From the IMG/VR virus record IMGVR_UViG_3300034683_000099, positions 1-26,206 of that record: DNA of 26,206 nucleotides; one strand, 5' to 3'. The notes below the pieces were generated by a model. It was not told the origin of the DNA. It worked only from the letters and a program-made list of their open reading frames with translations, and searched no databases. This document shows positions 12,001-15,199 of the stretch, one piece after another. The stretch comes from a virus. Position numbers and translations under genes: made by a program. Position 1 is the first letter of the stretch, and each line of letters begins with the position of its first letter.

Positions 12001-12050
12001 TCCGCCCCAAGGCGATGGAACTGAAGGAACGTTATATTGGGAGGAAGTAA
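3..12050 (+). CDS. Giant polyvalent protein: InPase-like, N6-adenine methyltransferase, SF2 helicase, RadC-JAB, LPD38 (5' partial)
   Basis: The frame is open to the left edge, so the true start lies outside the window. Residues are numbered from the TTG at 27. Residues about 140-215 and 320-345 are hydrophobic and Gly/Ala-rich, as in ejected virion proteins. Residues 580-708 match the InPase-like domain of polyvalent proteins (DISIENPKGSVRSG, FDEHKVMLGY). An N6-adenine methyltransferase follows, with motif I VLEPTAGTGML at about 1112 and NPPF at 1171. Next is a Strawberry-notch/DarB-type SF2 helicase: GDQTGVGKGR at 1590, DESH at 1717, QMLGRINRTGQ at 2128. A RadC-like JAB domain has HNHPSGD at 2840 and a downstream Ser/Asp. 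From about 3296 to the end the sequence is LPD38-like, starting near ENYFPHKR. Known relatives such as P1 DarB are virion-borne and protect injected DNA from type I restriction; that role here is inference. Two linkers are overprinted by nested genes. Confidence 0.95.
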   Translation, partial: YFAGGYGALAGMVESTGKTMGLLGQKLQEEEPVQFVRRPVPKPYEYDLPEVEMGLPTTVASGQETDKSAAWALKESERFKKGLLTGKHRATEFLSPELRKTIGKTFESIGEKMVAAGEQAKRDYPLSVVDPRMHKDFIENLKDPKTAWRTIRRGFASGITSTAALLASSYVFAKSTAMTQYSGIGPRLAKGIQNAAIGAGAIFANMAIGLGDMYEELIKQGAPPDDALETAMATEALVGSLDAVPEIGPIARLVKKAVGKKAVAKELAGELASNKDARAFIAEVLKKAKKLGAESGKQLLSEGFTEGLQGVVENAAKRIYNKHQNLFEGVPEEAFIGALVGAFFGGASVLVENAAQAGQVAGTDKTIDPRKPKDIKDLAREAEEDVEDKDPVIGLVDQIASEAARSDIIYEPDEYDISGFEDPLAGMEGAPPDSSGVGGEIPGIARPDIVYDPEGYDLTGFDDPLAAGPAYRPEQYPSQARPTGILGPQIAGGAVKPEEGAEVSYAEGIRGDEGPLYPGGVEPEAGERESGEDLERTPPEQPGGTEGAPQIVQEGPSKEEIDKEAHSAATSPENDLPEPTKPQIEAGNYKKGHVRIHGFDISIENPKGSVRSGVSQDGKKWKRRLRDHYGYIRGVKGNDKGRLDVFVGDNPESTRVFVVDQYDPKTGLFDEHKVMLGYSSEPEALAAYRRNYPRSWKGLGPIREFDVEGFKQWASIPENVQRPAIGPEKIEIPEAATRTEQRPEKAKKSSKPAKPSAEDAHPRPEKEAPPERPAEGQSESPQTEPTSSQPEAEQSQESTTPFDDMVDAAAKWRAAAMEADRRISRMLDEVSPETKRKLIARRMKIIRNSGKSALDRYIMDRFGVDEAYARSISNELTAKDISYDGHIDLEKYKDAPWYQFYEEAMDLIMEEAIKMADKEEEAGEEAGKAATEPSGPEASEPESEAQESMPEEAKPKGEKQEPIEKPKAGEAKAPVGEEIPLDRQRSIIAGIMDEFFQPDEIISGRDHTPPKISDIRKFVSQKMGWRGIKPGSKAIKQVEDLTEAAIILAAREIVRHPAFKSMGETDRLGVFVRMYEQFQPTLSSRTSKSMRNQAYSTPIPLAYIVQAIAQARKPSGSLKVLEPTAGTGMLLFGFHPNTDITAIELDKDRLSVLHELVPDAEQGDFLDINVGGHTVLVANPPFGKVRDKGSIRAFEVTLPDGETYRTSELDHAIAMKALSSMDPRGTAVIILGAPGEMKKSEEQRKKAYASAAKRKFFYNLQKNFNVVDHFVVSGKLYSKQGTSWPVDVIVVEGRGESNLPLPSVKAPPVITEWSQFPEEVLNGKETINQEVGRVLSPESVLPGGQAGGGRGGISGRSGGESGSTGEAGARPQAGGEADGRRRPRSSGPAGGSTGEAGSSLPDEEGTATSVGVGAGGGVGVDTENPEGGSVGRPDIQHPLPVEPNVGGGMADEDQEGRPGGTGVGDERAGVRRTESADRVSGRTGTDSERESTPRPTVRPAEEQQGPHQKRYRPESTSESLGTNIPINMADSVRRALSKVARLFRVDNPSAEHPIDEFVREKLGYDSIKDLHKVLSAEQIDAVALAIHNMEQGSGFILGDQTGVGKGRVVASMIRYAKRIGKIPVFITESPKLFSDMMRDLRDIGEELNPYTTLEYEAVDESGEVIFKRTKRDVQSGLESIIKEGSLGKYDAIFTTYSQLQTVKGQDTKRRELIRKIAADSVFLMDESHKASGQAATIMQRKKRGSGNTEVPLTMADFLRDVLLNVHGVMYASATFAKNPHAMTLYHRTDMRYVVARPEELAEALANGGVPLQQIVGNMLAESGQYIRREYTFEGIKFGSQEIPIPLEEYDSAAEGMRKILDFESRLRKVIRQLEGMVLAEAGITVTETGEKGQAGVDSTNFTSIMHNLIGNLLLASKADAVVEKAVEVFKAGEKPVIALHNTMEAAIKDFVESEDLSIGDKVDVDMKFLIHRYLVKARTLTVKDANGNASKFYIQDEMFIELGDEGIAALDYWNNASKFIESLELSSYPLSPIDYIINRLRDEGIRVGELTGRSYFLNYNTKDGIPVLDRRSPKESSDKGKRKIINAFNSGEIDAVIANSSASTGVSLHSSKNFKDQKKRHMIIAQAAPEINTFKQMLGRINRTGQVVKPEYTFLFSNVPAEKRPASLLMKKLSGLNATTTAARKTAEEIDLPDIFNIFGDRAVAQALFNERETGVYAYLGLRESDQEQGSGLRLNEDQTSYLPNPEITRKATGRVAILPTHIQAKFYSTVLDLFNQYLEEAIANGENPLEASRLDLRAKTLRKVEFFRPNIPQDVAENSAFTAPAYVELVEVNVLSKPMPASSVRVAIAKELGLKPDIRLDAYKRGDISRAEFGMEDEYNKARIAYHKRVIEQFDTEVDDYITAIEDNERLKPEAKERAINRVREQAADVRRMLETEAFIGSPVELSNRSTGYYGQGVILGFTRNNAVANPSLKSAWQVVVATTDEVRKIKIPLSKYDAPSGGFVVQRAMNEEEIWRDFDSKQEVRREKRVMLTGNLLAAFMVKNEKMNIVMFTREDGGTHAGVLLPKKADFDKVVKDAPVHFANGDQVVRFLKEKRHRMVSSLDKIISIQNHYGDMLIKTAAARSKAGHIFLDPQIAKLAGKKEGFFRSGNNMYLRLEEFKNAEAVVQYLLDEAGITLKPEVDKDRAKEIVYESFGKNDQQVTDEGQSQPSIVPTPPSVPGGPVKFESLRETPTPKGVVEVERLEAYLAEGEWVPLHGAKVGDSSELARLMTVYRNPEMEVAHLVYIKDGKVVHHEAATASLPEIVNPAFLGNRHGTSASEMQEYSIGRIAEVAERLGADEIYLVHNHPSGDPKPSRNDIEATKQLATHLPAFKGQIVIDGDRFVFINRHGRTDERKFPDGYKKPNPLDSIREGEHKFIGTAVRTTEDLVDFAAILGSVRVMDNPLIIILDSGMVVTGIYEIDRDSAPIYDPEAIRETSGRTIYNWLDAMARRTGPGVQAIVIDTAIDETSEDAKNLARLLGRGVFVSGLVSSESLNELVPLEFAFERHFGSWPTKPGDVRFGISMGTLVKDARNNLALFSPMERYGFDRESGEFTSAVDQDILLLEAKEEQIQRDIEEIIDLTEPIEDDSGDVRYRFGKRMKPRERRFRPPHWIAKRWPKFAEIYERQRERDKMRRRMLSMSLEQTSLFWDLKGEELNALRDLIWALDGRKIKDISAQKFVFDKKTGKGFQNEEHYRQLAEWLTKKSMDYGGLTKRVVDAYVQIRFSLDRDLLTVYESMRSMDDVDRGVVANFRQQMGQIENYFPHKRYGNYYVQITRNVKDEKTGKIKKEVVYREHFYAIGDKVAKRISKKIANRAVSDLDLGPKERLTLNKPEVGRVEPLPEDVFSIPIPVEAIEQVLVAASKRVGDQEAAELFKRVLPQAVADTLKSRGWGSHMIHRKGIPGHETNDIKRVLLDYKAGLYGWITKMEASRDFSKALRDVEAAKQPELYKAMRNYVYQVLRNQTYADQVSHAIRSVAFIKYLGGNIKTAAVNMTQNLISGIPRLGMDTKAASIHYMKAVRDLVAHATDGGKRLPSDERRLIKELFDEGTTHAAFIEEVRGIVGGPYRKTANRLLRVLGLPMEMAERFNRVTLALAAYRVARRGLITRGKVLAELGLNAGEKADHRTAKKYASTVVDDAHFVYGMANRPEVLRGEGGSLVASAYTFRSFSHNLINLWRWMWDQGGTGQRAIMKSMAATWVLGGLASLPLYKTILSMMRQLTGEDWTEEYVLSLIPKGANWLRDIVLYGVPSLAGMNIGGSLGMELPIVNRLRLDEPFARQIAGSAMEIVGVPWAVFQDIVDAIEYGWHGKIGRSAEALMPALVANVFRAYRMASEGMVSRAGTAINLPGEAGPSKLSGYEAVIKALGFQPTSATKAWDIHKTLTDFMVYRDRVRNVMVMRYVEAYRAGDKEEMKRIKADILEWNQKMMKDRHPEYKIDISRSVRSRARGRRYPKAFRPKAMELKERYIGRK
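1216..1405 (+). repeat. Two-copy 22-residue coding repeat in the giant protein
   Basis: Residues RSDIIYEPDEYDISGFEDPL (from about 1218) recur as RPDIVYDPEGYDLTGFDDPL (from about 1340). The spacing is about 120 bp and the changes are conservative. The repeat sits in the disordered linker between the N-terminal hydrophobic part and the InPase-like domain. It looks like a short linear binding motif in tandem, possibly for a virion partner; that is inference. Confidence 0.6.
1516..1686 (+). CDS. Nested 56-aa basic phage protein inside the giant gene (+1 frame)
   Basis: The product starts MPKGYEEMRDRFIREGLSPK and ends in a Lys/Arg-rich tail. The first 40 residues resemble a small protein often found in phage genomes, of the form M-P-x-G-Y-x-x-M-R-D-x-F-x-x-x-G-(M/L)-S-x-K-x-A-K-x-K-A-A. 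Its function is unknown. GGAGG at 1505-1509 lies 6 nt before the ATG and TAG closes the frame at 1684-1686. In the giant frame the same bases encode an acidic Gly/Pro/Glu-rich linker without recognisable fold. The resemblance, the SD site and the clean stop argue for a translated gene. I identified the family by memory of its pattern, not by a search. Confidence 0.7.
   Translation: MPKGYEEMRDRFIREGLSPKQAKEKAARTWNARHPNNQVGPKERRKSSKKGRAKKR
3967..4563 (+). CDS. Nested 198-aa acidic protein inside the giant gene (+1 frame)
   Basis: GAGGAGG at 3954-3960 lies 6 nt before the ATG, and the frame closes with TAG at 4561-4563. The product is acidic (about 42 Asp/Glu against 26 Lys/Arg by my count). 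It has amphipathic helical stretches such as LDALVERVDLLARQALDL at residues 33-50, a Trp-containing middle (WELEPGEAWESI; MWAGGWPM) and a polar tail. Codon third positions are mostly G/C in this frame, as in the rest of the giant gene. In the giant frame the same bases give a Gly/Ser/Arg-rich linker with many A- or T-ending codons. It lies exactly between the methyltransferase and helicase domains. I do not recognise the family. A regulatory or DNA-mimic role would be speculation. The case for a real gene is strong on composition and SD. Confidence 0.75.
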   Translation: MARKPLTRKLDVFYPQKVFFPEDKLEVDEEEYLDALVERVDLLARQALDLKPEEKPTVDDALDLADLLEEALERRVAAFPTKKEQLHPWELEPGEAWESILRTLREDLSEDLIYNIHYQSNLMWAGGWPMKTKKADPEELEWAMNGQGYDEPNPLIAFLAGLELTANEKAHPGPLFDPPKSSRDRTKSDTDQKAPANR

Positions 12051-12060
12051 GGGGCATGCA

Positions 12061-12438
12061 ATGGGAACATTCCTCTGTGATTTGGACGTGCGAAAGATCA
12101 GCAAGCGCCGGTGGTTGCTACTGAGGCCGCTCCGGTACGAGCACGACGGAAAGCTCTTCGTGATCCCGCGCGGATTCATCACCGATTTTGCTAGCGTTCC
12201 GCGGCTCCCGCTGGCATATCTCTTGGCCGGCGATACGGGCCACAGGGCGGCCGTCCTCCATGACTGGCTCTACAGGGTTCAGGTGTGCAGCAGGGCGTGC
12301 GCCGACGGGCTGTTCAGGCAGGCGCTCATAGACGACGGCGAGCCGTGGTGGCGCGCGTGGATCATGTGGGCTGGGGTGCGGCTCGGCGGGCTATTCGCGT
12401 GGAAGAGAAAACAACCAGCAAGGGGGATGGCACGATGA
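12061..12438 (+). CDS. DUF1353 family phage protein
   Basis: The 125-aa product carries the DUF1353 signature: a hydrophobic strand, then FVIPRGFITDFASVPRL, then a buried HDWLYR motif around residue 68. These are small phage proteins of unproven function, usually near structural or lysis genes. AAGGGG lies 6 nt upstream of this ATG. An in-frame upstream start at 12037 would overlap the giant gene and lacks a comparable SD. The gene begins 10 nt after the giant gene ends and its stop overlaps the next start as ATGA, so it is co-transcribed and probably coupled. Confidence 0.85.
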   Translation: MGTFLCDLDVRKISKRRWLLLRPLRYEHDGKLFVIPRGFITDFASVPRLPLAYLLAGDTGHRAAVLHDWLYRVQVCSRACADGLFRQALIDDGEPWWRAWIMWAGVRLGGLFAWKRKQPARGMAR

Positions 12439-12593
12439 AGATAGGCTTTTTCAAGGTTCTCGGGCTTGTGGGGATGCTAGCCGAGGAACTGACGGCGGCC
12501 GCCGTGGATGGCAAGATCACGGTCGACGAGGCCCTCAGGATCGTCGGGAAGATCTGCGAGGCCCTTGGAATTGAGTTCATCACAGAAATCTAA
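12435..12593 (+). CDS. Small phage protein, 52 aa, unknown function
   Basis: The product starts MKIGFFKVLGLVGMLAEEL. A first hydrophobic helix (residues 4-22) is followed by DGKITVDEALRIVGKICEAL, an amphipathic helix of the type seen in small phage proteins that carry a D-G-K-I-T motif. The start overlaps the DUF1353 stop (ATGA) and AAGGGGGATGG lies just upstream. I recognise no enzymatic function. The pattern is compatible with a short membrane-associated or assembly accessory protein. Confidence 0.7.
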   Translation: MKIGFFKVLGLVGMLAEELTAAAVDGKITVDEALRIVGKICEALGIEFITEI

Positions 12594-12603
12594 GGAGGGA
12601 GCC

Positions 12604-12720
12604 ATGACCAGGAGCACTTACCAACCGATCATCAGGACGGGGTTGACTCAGGCCATGGGCCTATCGGATGAGGATGTGGAGCGCATCTTTGAGACGGCCA
12701 GGAACCTGAAGCTGGGCTAA
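12604..12720 (+). CDS. Small hypothetical protein, 38 aa
   Basis: A strong SD (AAGGAGGGAG) precedes this ATG, 10 nt after the upstream stop. The product ends MGLSDEDVERIFETARNLKLG, a single amphipathic helix with an acidic turn. It is below usual gene-calling length, but the SD and its place in the operon support translation. Function unknown. Confidence 0.6.
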   Translation: MTRSTYQPIIRTGLTQAMGLSDEDVERIFETARNLKLG

Positions 12721-12737
12721 TTACGAGCGGACCCCAC

Positions 12738-12953
12738 ATGGATCTGAACCGGCGGATTGACCTTCTGCTCTCCCACGACGTACGCCACGGCCTACTCGTC
12801 GCCAGGTATCATCTGATGCGGCTCCGGCAGGCTGTGGCGGCCAATGGTGCCATTGATCTCAAAGAACCTCTAGAGTCCCTGGACGAGGCCATTCTTGCTG
12901 TTGACAGGGCCTACAGAGACGGGGTGAAGAGGATAATGGATCTGCTCACTTAG
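12738..12953 (+). CDS. Hypothetical helical protein, 71 aa
   Basis: The product is all-alpha in appearance: two heptad-like stretches (RIDLLLSHDVRHGLLVARYH and EPLESLDEAILAVDRAYRDG) separated by a short polar turn. The SD is weak. It is the last rightward gene before the convergent gap, 17 nt after its neighbour. No family recognised. Confidence 0.6.
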   Translation: MDLNRRIDLLLSHDVRHGLLVARYHLMRLRQAVAANGAIDLKEPLESLDEAILAVDRAYRDGVKRIMDLLT

Positions 12954-12975
12954 CCCTCACGAAACGGATATTCGA

Positions 12976-13005
12976 GGTTTTCCCCAAATAAGCGTTTAGA
13001 AAACC
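12976..13005. repeat. Inverted repeat just downstream of the rightward operon
   Basis: GGTTTTC at 12976-12982 and GAAAACC at 12999-13005 form 7-bp arms around a 16-nt loop, about 23 nt past the last rightward stop. No long U-tract follows, so this could be an RNA 3' end-protecting hairpin or a chance repeat rather than a proper terminator. Confidence 0.3.
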
Positions 13006-13162
13006 CCAGCCAAAATCAGCCATGCCGCCGCCGACTGGAGCGGGACTTGTCCGTTGCCGAGCGCCTTGATGCGTGGCGTGTTTGGCTTGCAGCACGTAGG
13101 TGGTCATGTAGAGCAGGTCCGGCATGTCTTGACATCCTCCCCGCCCCGCCATGCCAGCTTGT

Positions 13163-13184
13163 AAAGGAAAAGCGCCCTTTTTTC
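13163..13184. terminator. Possible bidirectional terminator in the convergent gap
   Basis: The 246-nt gap between the convergent operons (12,954-13,199) contains GAAAAG-CGCC-CTTTTTTC at 13167-13184. It can fold as a short A/T-rich stem in either direction, with a T-run on the plus strand. The stem is weak, so this call rests mainly on position. The rest of the gap has short competing frames on both strands but nothing I can support as a gene. Confidence 0.3.
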
Positions 13185-13199
13185 TACACCTCTGCGAAA

Positions 13200-13619
13200 T
13201 TACACAATCTGATTTACACTACCGCGCACTCGTAGTGCCTCGGCCCCATCGCTAGCGCCTTGCGGATTTCCTCGTAGCGGTCGGGCATCGCTGTTCTCCT
13301 TCTCCATCGCTTCGTCGATGGCGGCGTCCAGATCGTCGCCGTCGATCTCCTCCGAATAAGTGGCTACAACCGCGCTCATTCCGTAGTCCATCGCGCCCAG
13401 GCCGCGCACAACCGCAACGTCCTCGACGGCCCCCTTGCGCAGCAGGCGATACCGCTCCGCATCCTCCCGCAGCCTCGCGTTCTCGGCGGCTAGTTGGTCG
13501 CGTTCGTCGAGCAGCGCCCGGATCGTGTCGATGTCGCCCGGGGCGATATGCCCGGCACGCATCAGATTGCGCAGCCACTCAGCCGCATACGGGTCGATCT
13601 CGTTGTAGTAAGCAGTCAT
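13200..13619 (-). CDS. Coiled-coil phage protein with methylase-leader-like N-terminus
   Basis: The 139-aa product begins MTAYYNEIDPYAAEWLRNLM, a leader I associate with the start of some phage-encoded DNA cytosine methylases and related small proteins. A DTIRALLDERDQLAAENARL coiled-coil module follows (residues 32-60), then an acidic region. No methylase catalytic motif is present. AAGGAG lies 10 nt upstream of the ATG. The last 35 or so residues are out-of-frame reading of a second gene start (13214-13288), so the C-terminus looks disturbed. The coiled-coil module is shared with the gene at 14657-15199. Confidence 0.65.
   Translation of the reverse strand: MTAYYNEIDPYAAEWLRNLMRAGHIAPGDIDTIRALLDERDQLAAENARLREDAERYRLLRKGAVEDVAVVRGLGAMDYGMSAVVATYSEEIDGDDLDAAIDEAMEKENSDARPLRGNPQGASDGAEALRVRGSVNQIV
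13214..13288 (-). pseudogene. Truncated second copy of the DRYEEIRKALAMGP gene
   Basis: AAGGAG lies 7 nt before an ATG that opens a 24-codon frame, MPDRYEEIRKALAMGPRHYE and four more residues, ending in TAA. Its first 16 residues match the internal start at 14998 (MSNDRYEEIRKALAMGP), including 38 identical bases. After ALAMGP the copies diverge at once. It therefore looks like the stump of a paralogue cut by deletion or recombination, although it could still be translated. Confidence 0.6.
13245..13282. repeat. 38-bp exact direct repeat, copy 1
   Basis: This segment is identical to 14952-14989, in the same orientation. It encodes the DRYEEIRKALAMG segment of two small proteins. Homologous recombination between the copies would remove about 1.7 kb holding five or six small genes. 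Confidence 0.9.
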
Positions 13620-13715
13620 GGTCTGCAGGCTCCTTCTCCGTGTATCTGAGTTCGCGTTGCATCTTCTTTCCTTCGCTACGCGGCTCCTCCCCGGTGAGCT
13701 TCGTCGTTATATGGC

Positions 13716-13916
13716 TCACAGGTATTCGAGGTCGTACGTCGGATGGTAAATCCCGGCGCGTTTTTGGTCGCCCATCCGAATTTTTAGGTATGCACCTCTG
13801 GAGCCAACAATTACCCCCTCGCACGCCAGGTATTGGTTTCCATACGGTGCGAATCTCACCTTCCCGCCACGCTTGGCAGGTACTCCGTAATGCTTCCGGA
13901 TATACTCCATGCTCAT
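13716..13916 (-). CDS. Small conserved phage protein, beta-rich, 66 aa
   Basis: The product starts MSMEYIRKHYGVPAKRGGKV and continues with beta-strand-like segments (ACEGVIVGSRGAYLKIRMGD) and YHPTYDLEYL. This arrangement, a short helix, a Gly/Lys-rich turn and a small barrel-like part ending in a Y-H-P-T motif, is common in phage accessory proteins and recalls KOW/SH3-type folds; no biochemical role is known to me. GGAGG lies 7 nt before the ATG. Confidence 0.75.
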   Translation of the reverse strand: MSMEYIRKHYGVPAKRGGKVRFAPYGNQYLACEGVIVGSRGAYLKIRMGDQKRAGIYHPTYDLEYL

Positions 13917-13983
13917 TCGTCCACCTCCAGTAATCCGGCCTCGCGCCGCTCCCTTTGATGATAGCTTCGACTACCAGTTACCT

Positions 13984-13995
13984 GGCTTGAAAGCC
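13984..13995. repeat. 12-bp dyad GGCTT(GA)AAGCC next to a DnaA box
   Basis: A short perfect-arm dyad directly abuts the DnaA-type 9-mer in the 96-nt gap between two leftward genes. A second small dyad, CCAG-TTAC-CTGG, lies just to its left at about 13974-13985. This resembles an operator or replication control site, but all parts are short. Confidence 0.3.
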
Positions 13996-14004
13996 TGTGG
14001 ATAA
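13996..14004 (-). promoter_or_regulatory. Consensus DnaA box
   Basis: The minus strand reads TTATCCACA, an exact match to the high-affinity DnaA box. It lies in a rare non-coding gap (13,917-14,012). A single exact 9-mer can occur by chance in a 26-kb window, and I saw no cluster. Confidence 0.35.
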
Positions 14005-14012
14005 GTCTGTGG

Positions 14013-14291
14013 TTAGCTGGAAACGGCATCGGCCAAATCCGATAACCGGTCTTGCTCTTTCTGATATTCGACAATTTCACGGTTTAACAACCGGCTCTCT
14101 TTATGGAGCCTGCGAATCCGGCTTAAAATAAACTGGAGTTCCGAAATTGACTTCTGAATCTCTCCACCGTACTTTCCGGTGTCATGCCCATCGCGCAGAG
14201 CCAACTCTTCGCGGTATGCTTCTATCGCCTGTCTGAGCCATGAGCAGGCTTCATTTGTGTCTTCCCTGGCCTTCATCAGTAATTCGCTCAT
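14013..14291 (-). CDS. Coiled-coil hypothetical protein, 92 aa
   Basis: The product is nearly all helical and charged: an N-terminal amphipathic helix (residues 1-33), a GHDTGKYGGEI turn, then a long heptad region (LHKESRLLNREIVEYQKEQD). GGAGG is 9 nt upstream of the ATG. The start overlaps the end of the upstream gene by 41 nt in another frame, typical of this operon. No family recognised. Confidence 0.7.
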   Translation of the reverse strand: MSELLMKAREDTNEACSWLRQAIEAYREELALRDGHDTGKYGGEIQKSISELQFILSRIRRLHKESRLLNREIVEYQKEQDRLSDLADAVSS

Positions 14292-14478
14292 CTCTCCATT
14301 CCTCCAATATTCTCCTGGCTATTTCAACATCCAGCGGAAGTTCGCCGTTTATCCATTTGCAGAACAGAGCATCCGGGACAACATGCACAGACGTTCCGCA
14401 ATTTATAACCCAGTGCGGCCTATGGTCGTCAAGGTTTACTAAGTTGTTTTGCAAGATGCTTTTTCCTCCACGAATCAT
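14251..14478 (-). CDS. Hypothetical protein, 75 aa
   Basis: I chose the internal ATG (MIRGGKSILQNNLVNLDDHR) because a purine-rich SD (AAAAGAGA) lies 3-5 nt upstream and the longer frame would run deep into the neighbouring gene. The middle (HWVINCGTSVHVVPDALFCK) is strand-like and the C-terminus (LDVEIARRILEEWRDE) is an amphipathic helix. It overlaps its neighbours at both ends. Function unknown. Confidence 0.55.
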   Translation of the reverse strand: MIRGGKSILQNNLVNLDDHRPHWVINCGTSVHVVPDALFCKWINGELPLDVEIARRILEEWRDERITDEGQGRHK

Positions 14479-14641
14479 GTTCTCTTTTGGCAACTTCTCC
14501 GGCCTGCGGAATGCTGTAAATTCTGTCAAGTTCCATCTCCCGCAAATGTTTAACGGGAACACCAAGAATTTGGCAGCACCATCCAGCCGCATAATCAGAC
14601 AGCATTGGACAACCGTTTTTCACCCATTGGTTCAGTGTCAT
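14429..14641 (-). CDS. Hypothetical protein, 70 aa
   Basis: The product starts MTLNQWVKNGCPMLSDYAAG. The opening recalls the N-terminal DNA-binding segment of phage terminase small subunits or Nu1-type HTH proteins (LNQWVKNGCP), but the chain is too short for a terminase subunit. GAGG lies 5 nt upstream of the ATG. It overlaps the next gene by 50 nt. Function not established. Confidence 0.6.
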   Translation of the reverse strand: MTLNQWVKNGCPMLSDYAAGWCCQILGVPVKHLREMELDRIYSIPQAGEVAKREHDSWRKKHLAKQLSKP

Positions 14642-14656
14642 GATAACCTCATGAAA

Positions 14657-15199
14657 TCAGCTAACAAGCGGGTCAAAACGACGCCCCGCCTCCCGCTCGG
14701 CGCGGGTGCCATCAGTTCGCAACCTCTCCACCTCTTCCCGCAGCGCCTCGTTCTCGGCGGCTAGCCCGTCGCGCTCATCCAGTAACGCCCGGATGGTGTC
14801 GGGGTCGCAAGCGGCGATGAAACTGGCGTCTGCATTAACGTCTTGGGTGGTTCGGCAATGGCGGACTTCGGCCAGATACCCAGAAACACGTTCGCTCTTT
14901 ACAAACGTCCCGCTATTGGTATGGCAAACCAGCCACGGGCCCGGCGTCGGGCCCATCGCTAGCGCCTTGCGGATTTCCTCGTAGCGGTCATTGCTCATTG
15001 TCTTTCTCCCTATATAACTTATAACATCCTCAATTTTGTCCCCTCCGACGTATGCTTTGCGCCAGTAGTATCCCATCACCCCCAACTGGGGGACATATCC
15101 CCATTCGAGTTGGTTGCGGTTTTGGATAATTTCGATTGCTGCATTTAGGAGTGGTTGGCATGTCGAACATGCTGTTTTTTTATCCGTTGTAGTTGTCAT
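14657..15199 (-). CDS. In-frame fusion of two small phage proteins, 180 aa
   Basis: From the ATG at 15199 (AGGAAGG 5 nt upstream) the frame reads MTTTTDKKTACSTCQPLLNA, with a CxxC near the start. After about 67 residues it runs without a stop into MSNDRYEEIRKALAMGPTPG. That second half has its own SD and is a familiar type of phage protein ending in a coiled-coil module (DTIRALLDERDGLAAENEAL). Either the two are fused or the second half is also made separately from 14998. The gene starts inside the last 20 nt of the endolysin gene. Function unknown. Confidence 0.6.
   Translation of the reverse strand: MTTTTDKKTACSTCQPLLNAAIEIIQNRNQLEWGYVPQLGVMGYYWRKAYVGGDKIEDVISYIGRKTMSNDRYEEIRKALAMGPTPGPWLVCHTNSGTFVKSERVSGYLAEVRHCRTTQDVNADASFIAACDPDTIRALLDERDGLAAENEALREEVERLRTDGTRAEREAGRRFDPLVS
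14952..14989. repeat. 38-bp exact direct repeat, copy 2
   Basis: This is identical to 13245-13282. Here the sequence lies inside an intact reading frame, so this copy is probably the parental one. Confidence 0.9.
14999..15010 (-). promoter_or_regulatory. Internal ribosome binding site for a start at 14998
   Basis: GGGAGAAAG lies 3 nt before the in-frame ATG at 14998, which begins the DRYEEIRKALAMGP protein. It is as good as most SDs in this operon and suggests that a 113-aa product is made as well as, or instead of, the long form. Confidence 0.5.

Noticed and set aside
13130-13150. TTGACATCCTCCCC, resembling the left end of IS200/IS605-type elements
   Set aside because: The usual hairpin does not follow and no TnpA or TnpB remnant is nearby; short similarity only.
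12946-13152. 68-codon minus-strand frame in the convergent gap
   Set aside because: No SD, overlaps the end of the rightward operon, and the product shows no conserved-looking pattern.
13579-13662. 27-codon leftward ORF starting MQRELRYTEKEPADHD
   Set aside because: It has a modest SD, but most of it is an out-of-frame reading of the next gene's start. It could be a leader peptide, without real support.
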